Source: Strix aluco
Lineage: Eukaryota > Chordata > Aves > Strigiformes > Strigidae
Assembly (NCBI RefSeq): GCF_031877795.1
Contig: NC_133938.1
Coordinates: 11,130,920-11,194,919 of the forward strand
Reading direction: 5' to 3'
DNA length: 64,000 bases
Numbering within the stretch: position 1 is the stretch's first letter; each line of letters opens with the position of its first letter. Shown here in pieces: positions 59,182 through 64,000 of this stretch. The notes under the pieces were generated by a model. The model was not told where the DNA came from, did no database searches, and was given only the letters and a program-made list of their open reading frames with translations. The position numbers and the translations under genes were made by a program.

Positions 59182-59446
59182 TAACTAATAACAGATAGAT
59201 GTAAATTTAAAATTAATACTTCCTTTTAACAGAAAGTTTTGTATTTCTGAGATTATGTTTAGACAGGAACATGCACTTCCTGAGGGGCAGAAAAAAAAAA
59301 AGACAACAGAAGCAGTTGGAGATTCATATGCTTCTGGGTATTCAGTGTTGTAAAGTTACAATAGCCACAGGATCCTTCAAACTGACGTATATTCTTTAGT
59401 TTAGCCTGTCAATACCACTATGGAAGGAGCAATTACTAAATTACTA

Positions 59447-60165
59447 CAGGCTTGGGGAGGAGTGGCTGGAGACCTATCAGTCAGAGAGGGACCTGGGGGT
59501 GTTGATTGACAGCTGGCTGAACTGGAGCCAGCAGTGTGCCCAGGTGGCCAAGAAGGCCAATGGTATCCTGGCTTGTATCAGAAATAGCGTGGCCAGCAGG
59601 GACAGGGAAGGGATCTTACCACTGTACTCGGCACTGGTGAGGCCGCACCTCGATCACTGTGTTCAGTTTTGGGCCCCTCACTACAAAAAGGACATTGAAT
59701 TACTCGAGCGTGTCCAAAGAAGGGCAACGAAGCTGGTGAAGGGTCTGGAGCACATGTCGTACGAGGAGCGGCTGAGGGAACTGGGGTTGTTTAGTCTGGA
59801 GAAGAGGAGGCTGAGGGGAGACCTCATCGCCCTCTACAACTCCCTGAAAGGAGGGTGCAGAGAGCTGGGGATGAGTCTCTTTAACCAAGTAACAAGCAAT
59901 AGGGCAAGAGGTAACGGCCTCAAGTTGAGCCCAGCAAGGTTTAGACTGGGTATTAGGAAGTATTTCTTTCCAGAACGGGTTGTTGGGCGTTGGAATGGGC
60001 TGCCCAGGGAGGTGGTGGAGTCCCCATCCCTGAAGGGGTTGAAGAGTCGGGCTGACATAGCTCTTAGGGATCTGGTGTAGTTGGGAACAGTCAGTGTGAG
60101 GTTAATGGTTGGACTGGATGATCTTCAAGGTCTTTTCCAACCTAGATGATTCTGTGATTCTGTAA
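59447..60165 (+). mobile_element. 5'-truncated CR1 LINE with long open reading frame
   Basis: The 3' end carries the diagnostic CR1 finish: GGACTGGATGATCTTCAAGG, then TTTTCCAACC, then two tandem ATTCTGTG units. Upstream, 59499-60080 is open for 193 codons and encodes the C-terminal CR1 reverse-transcriptase region ([60 protein letters not shown]). The element is truncated at its 5' end, as most CR1 copies are, and cannot move on its own. It lies opposite to AKR1A1. AAATTA flanks both ends and might be a short target duplication, though CR1 usually lacks one. Confidence 0.93.
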
Positions 60166-60224
60166 ATTAATTTTACATTAGGCAAGTTGAGTCACGTAGC
60201 TTAAGTGTGACTCACCAACCTAGC

Positions 60225-60420
60225 ATCATATAACCACAGAAAGTAGGTGGGAAAGGATCTTGAGACAGCATCTAGTCTATCCTCATGCCCTACAGCATGA
60301 CCAACTAAGTCTAAACCACTCCTATACACATTTGTCAAAACCCTTCTTGTAAGTGACAGGCAGTCTATTCCAATGCTTAGCTATCTTTATGTTCAAAGCC
60401 TTTTAGACATCTAATCAAGA
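60225..60420 (-). mobile_element. old antisense-type CR1 relic
   Basis: GGGAAAGGATCTTGAGACAG, CATCTAGTCTATCCTCATGC and GTCTATTCCAATGCTTAGCT follow the order of the CR1 3' region on the opposite strand (GACCTCGAGAGGTCATCTAG..., TTCCAGTGCTTAACCAC). It is much more diverged than the neighbouring CR1. Strand and family are from memory of the consensus. Confidence 0.55.
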
Positions 60421-63400
60421 TGGCCCTGATGCCACATGCTGTTCCTCACAGACATGAAATCCATAGCTTCACCTTGGTGAGGGCTTCTTGTGCATCTGGA
60501 AAGTGCCAGCACGCCTTCTCTCAAATCTCTCTTGACCACGTAACTGTAGGTGCTTCCATCTTTCATCACAACTCACCTTTCCCAAACCTTGCATCACTGT
60601 TGATGCTGTCTTGTCAGCTGGTACATACTTTTCTTGAAGTGGTTTGCCCCAAACAAGATATAATATTGCAGCCGAAGCCTTACTCTCCTTCACTGTACAG
60701 CAAAGTCCTTGGAACTACAGTCCCATTTATATATCCAGCAAGGGACGTGGCCTTCCCACCCACCCTCTTTTATTTTTGAAGATGGGAGGAACATAATATT
60801 GCTAACTATCAGGGGCAGATTGAGAAACAGAATCTGCAAGTCCCAATTCATTATAATATCCATTACTAGATTTCCAGTTCAATTTGCCCATCACAAGGTG
60901 ACAAACTAACAAGCCATCTTTATACTTCCAAGCAACACAGAGTTCAAGCGACTAGGGAGTCTCTTCTGCACAGCCCCAAGCCATTATGAAGAAGCTATCA
61001 CTAACAGTTCCAGCAATAATACTTGGAAAGAAAAGGCTCTGACAGCCTCCCCTGCTTCCTGCAAAGTTGTCACATTTCAGCAGTCCAAGTACATCTGCTG
61101 ACGGGAAACAGGAAAAAAACCAGATCATCTGTCCACATGATATTCAGATGCAATATGACCAGAAGTATTGCTGTATCACAGTTTGTACATCTGTACTAAA
61201 ATTTGCTGAAAAGGAACTCAGACCACCACATAAGTAATGTCCACTTACGAGAGCTGATGTTCCCTAAAATAAAGGGTTTTGCCTCCTACCCTTCAGATGT
61301 TGAGTTCTGAAGGGTATATATTCCCTTAATATATACCAGCAGCAGTGAATTTTTGTGCACGTAACCAGGATTCTCTATATTGTCTAACAAACTTTCAAGA
61401 ACTAAAGTCTCCTCCGTAGCTGCAATCCTGTCACAAGACACCCAGTCCGATGGGTTTTCTGAGGTACACATTTCCCCTTCGGCTTCCCTGAAGTTTCACA
61501 CAGAAATACAACTTCCCTAAGCCCTGTGTCTCTCTTCCCCACAGAACCAGCCTCTGCCACAGCAGTTTAGACTGTTCATCAGTTGGGGATCAATCCTCCA
61601 GGTTGAAAGCCTGGCCCAGCTGAAAGAAGAGAACAAAGCATTAAAGGATTACAGATAATCAAGTTCCAATATTAAAAAACAGATGCTACTGATATTCTTG
61701 ATGCTCCTGTCTGAATGGACTTCTCTTTGAACTCATTCATGCTGCCAGTTCATAAGCTTCTGTACTGTGTTCCCTTCCATTCAATAGTCCTCCATCTTGT
61801 TCCTATGGTAACATAATAAAACAAATTTCTCTTCTAGCATTTGATCATGTAAGACGGAAAACATACTATTATTTTATAGGATCTAAATCCTATAGTCTTC
61901 CAACATGGGTTTGGATTCAGTAATTCTCCCCATTCTTACCATCTAGGAGACCAGGGCTGCAATGATGCCTTTGTAGTGGACTGCTAAGATCTGGCTACAA
62001 GGTCAAGGCTTGTTTAGGATCAGGAATGGTAACAGTGATACTAAAGAAGTTACTCAAGAGAGTAAGGCCAAGACTGAAAAGCAGCTTGGCAAGGAAAATA
62101 ATTATGATCTCCAAAATATTTGCCTGAAATAATTTAAAAGCCATCCACTTCCACTCTTGCTTCTAATGCAGCCCTTGCAAAGAAGTGCTTTTGATAAATA
62201 GCCTCTATTTAGGAAACAGCTAGATTAAATATAATCAATGATAATTCTTCTGCTTCTCTATGTTTTAAGCCCTTAGTCTTCAATTCATAATTACAATTAT
62301 TCAATTATTCTCCCTGAACTACATCATGTCCTTTTAAGGGTAAATCTTTTGGATGCTCTGCCAAATTGCTGCTATGCTTCTGAACTTTCAAGAGTGATAA
62401 ACAGGAATTTATTTATTCCATAGGAATAGCAGCAACTTCTGTAACTCTAGCCATTTTCACTGCACTTTCTAGATTTTGCCTTCAGTACATTCTAAGAATA
62501 AGTCTTTGAAGATAGTAGATATTTTTAAAAAGTGACTCCCAATGACTTCCATGGGACCCCAGAGAAGCTAGCTGCATCCCGTGTTGGGTTCAGCTGCTAG
62601 AAGTACTGCTTACTATGGCAAAATCCATCTGAATTAGGTTTAAATTATGCACAAGCAGGATATTTCCCAGTTCTTTTATAAGACTGCACTTTCCTCAGAA
62701 CCATTAGTGCACAAAATAAACAATGCATTCATATTATGTTTGTTTAGTTTCAGGCATTTGTTTTAGACAATGCACATTTAACTGCTTTGAGTGCACAGAA
62801 ATTAATCCATTAAGTTCCTGCATGTTAATAAACTTAATTCAGCTGTCAGTTGATGTTTTAAGTGACAGAGCTGAACATTCATCCTTGTCATCATTTAAGA
62901 GGTTGACTGAGCTCTCACACCAACTCAGCTTCCACATTAGCACAGTTTCTATTCCCAACAGATCAACTGTCCTGACAGTTGTTTGGACAGGAAGTCCAAC
63001 AATAAAATGGCTCTGAATAGATATAATTTTTATAGCTTTTTTTCCCACCATTTCCTCTAGCTGGCATGAGAGAATAGCACAATGGGTCATCCTGAGAAGG
63101 GTTCTAACTTTCTCTCTCAGTCATGAGTAAAATGTCATCCAGTGTACTCAAAAAAACATCAAGAAGCTAACTCAAGAGTAGCAGCATTTACTGCACAGAC
63201 ATACAATGGTACATAGAATCCAAAAGGCATTAAAACAATACCAAGAATTCCACCAAGCAAGAGGACACACCTGCTGGGCATTGCACATACTTGCTGTGAA
63301 AAGCAATCTCTGCCCTCCCAGAAATGTATCTTTTTAGGTAAATGAAACAGAAAGGAAAAGACAGACAAGGGGAAGTATTACAATAGTAGGCACAGCCCAT

Positions 63401-64000
63401 AGCACACCAACATTCCCACAGACAGTTAGTTTGTAGTAACACAGAATTGTTTCCAAGAGTGGTGTTTGCCAATTCATTGCATTTAGAAGCAGAGTGAATG
63501 CCTAACGACACATTAGTCTTCTTAGCCTAAAATCAGGATGACCTAAGCAAGCTCTTTTTCTGCTAAACATGGGCTGACCGCTGGAATAGGACTTAGGACA
63601 GGAACAACTTGAGTTCTTGCCTCCCAAAATAATGCTTTCATGAGGCATCAGCCCAAGCCAGAGGGATGTCTGGTCAAACTGGCAGTCTGAGGATTTACCA
63701 GTGGAAGAGTCAGGCACCATACCATGGCTACAGCATTTTCTGTGTCTCACCCCACTCATTGGTCTCTTTCTGGATTCACCTCCCAGAGCACCACCGCCTG
63801 AGGCCTGGGTTAAGTCTTAAGGGATCTTCTGCTGCTTCTTTTGTGCCTTAAGGCCTTAGTCATGCAAATACATACACACATTGCACTAACTTCAGTGGAC
63901 CCAAGACTAAAACCATTCAAGCAAAGGATCCAGGCCTCACATCTGGGATCTTCAAAAAAGGTGCTCAAAACACAAATACTAGTTGAGAGCACAATATTAT

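Larger units (their letters stand above)
57288..64000 (-). other. AKR1A1: AKR1A1 5' intron, running off the window
   Basis: The sequence upstream of residue 29 shows no match to the expected first coding exon (HTGQKMPLIGLGTWKS-like). It holds a CR1 LINE and an older CR1 relic, described separately, and is otherwise AT-rich noncoding DNA. Confidence 0.6.

Noticed and set aside
59447-60165. Reverse-transcriptase-like frame considered as a host gene
   Set aside because: It ends in the standard CR1 3' terminus, so it is a truncated LINE copy.

Overview
The window is vertebrate nuclear DNA, most likely from a bird. Genes are split into many short exons with GT-AG introns. A CR1 LINE with the typical avian 3' end (ATTCTGTG repeats) lies at about 59.4-60.2 kb. 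The gene order is that of the amniote GPBP1L1-CCDC17-NASP-AKR1A1 block (human 1p34.1, inverted here). Exons were found by matching reading frames, splice sites and phases by eye against remembered mammalian orthologues; no alignment was run. The bird species cannot be told from this.

Layout: (1) 1-23.9 kb, + strand: GPBP1L1 (vasculin-like protein 1), ten coding exons giving 471 aa. The first 7 kb is 5' noncoding or intronic and the promoter lies off the left edge. (2) 26.7-29.3 kb, + strand: CCDC17, a compact GC-rich gene with short introns. It looks truncated relative to mammals because the C-terminal part is missing. (3) 30.5-42.4 kb, - strand: NASP, fifteen coding exons giving 731 aa, including the large acidic exon of the long (testis-type) isoform. 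It is tail-to-tail with CCDC17, and its 5' end sits in a CpG island at about 41.4-43.0 kb. (4) 45.2-57.3 kb and beyond, - strand: AKR1A1 (aldehyde reductase), seven coding exons corresponding to residues 29-325. The first coding exon was not found and probably lies past the right edge.

The genes are unrelated housekeeping or structural genes held together by old synteny. They are a putative GC-rich-promoter-binding regulator, a coiled-coil protein, a histone H1/H3-H4 chaperone and an NADPH-dependent aldehyde reductase. I found no novel multi-gene system. The points worth a second look are regulatory (four ZNF143-like sites and an 18-bp E-box palindrome at the NASP CpG island, and possible alternative NASP first exons), structural (shortened CCDC17, an exonic tandem duplication in NASP, an Arg42-to-Tyr change in AKR1A1) and repeat-derived (a CR1 with a 193-codon open frame, an antisense LINE relic, MIR-like SINE relics, a 30-base G tract).
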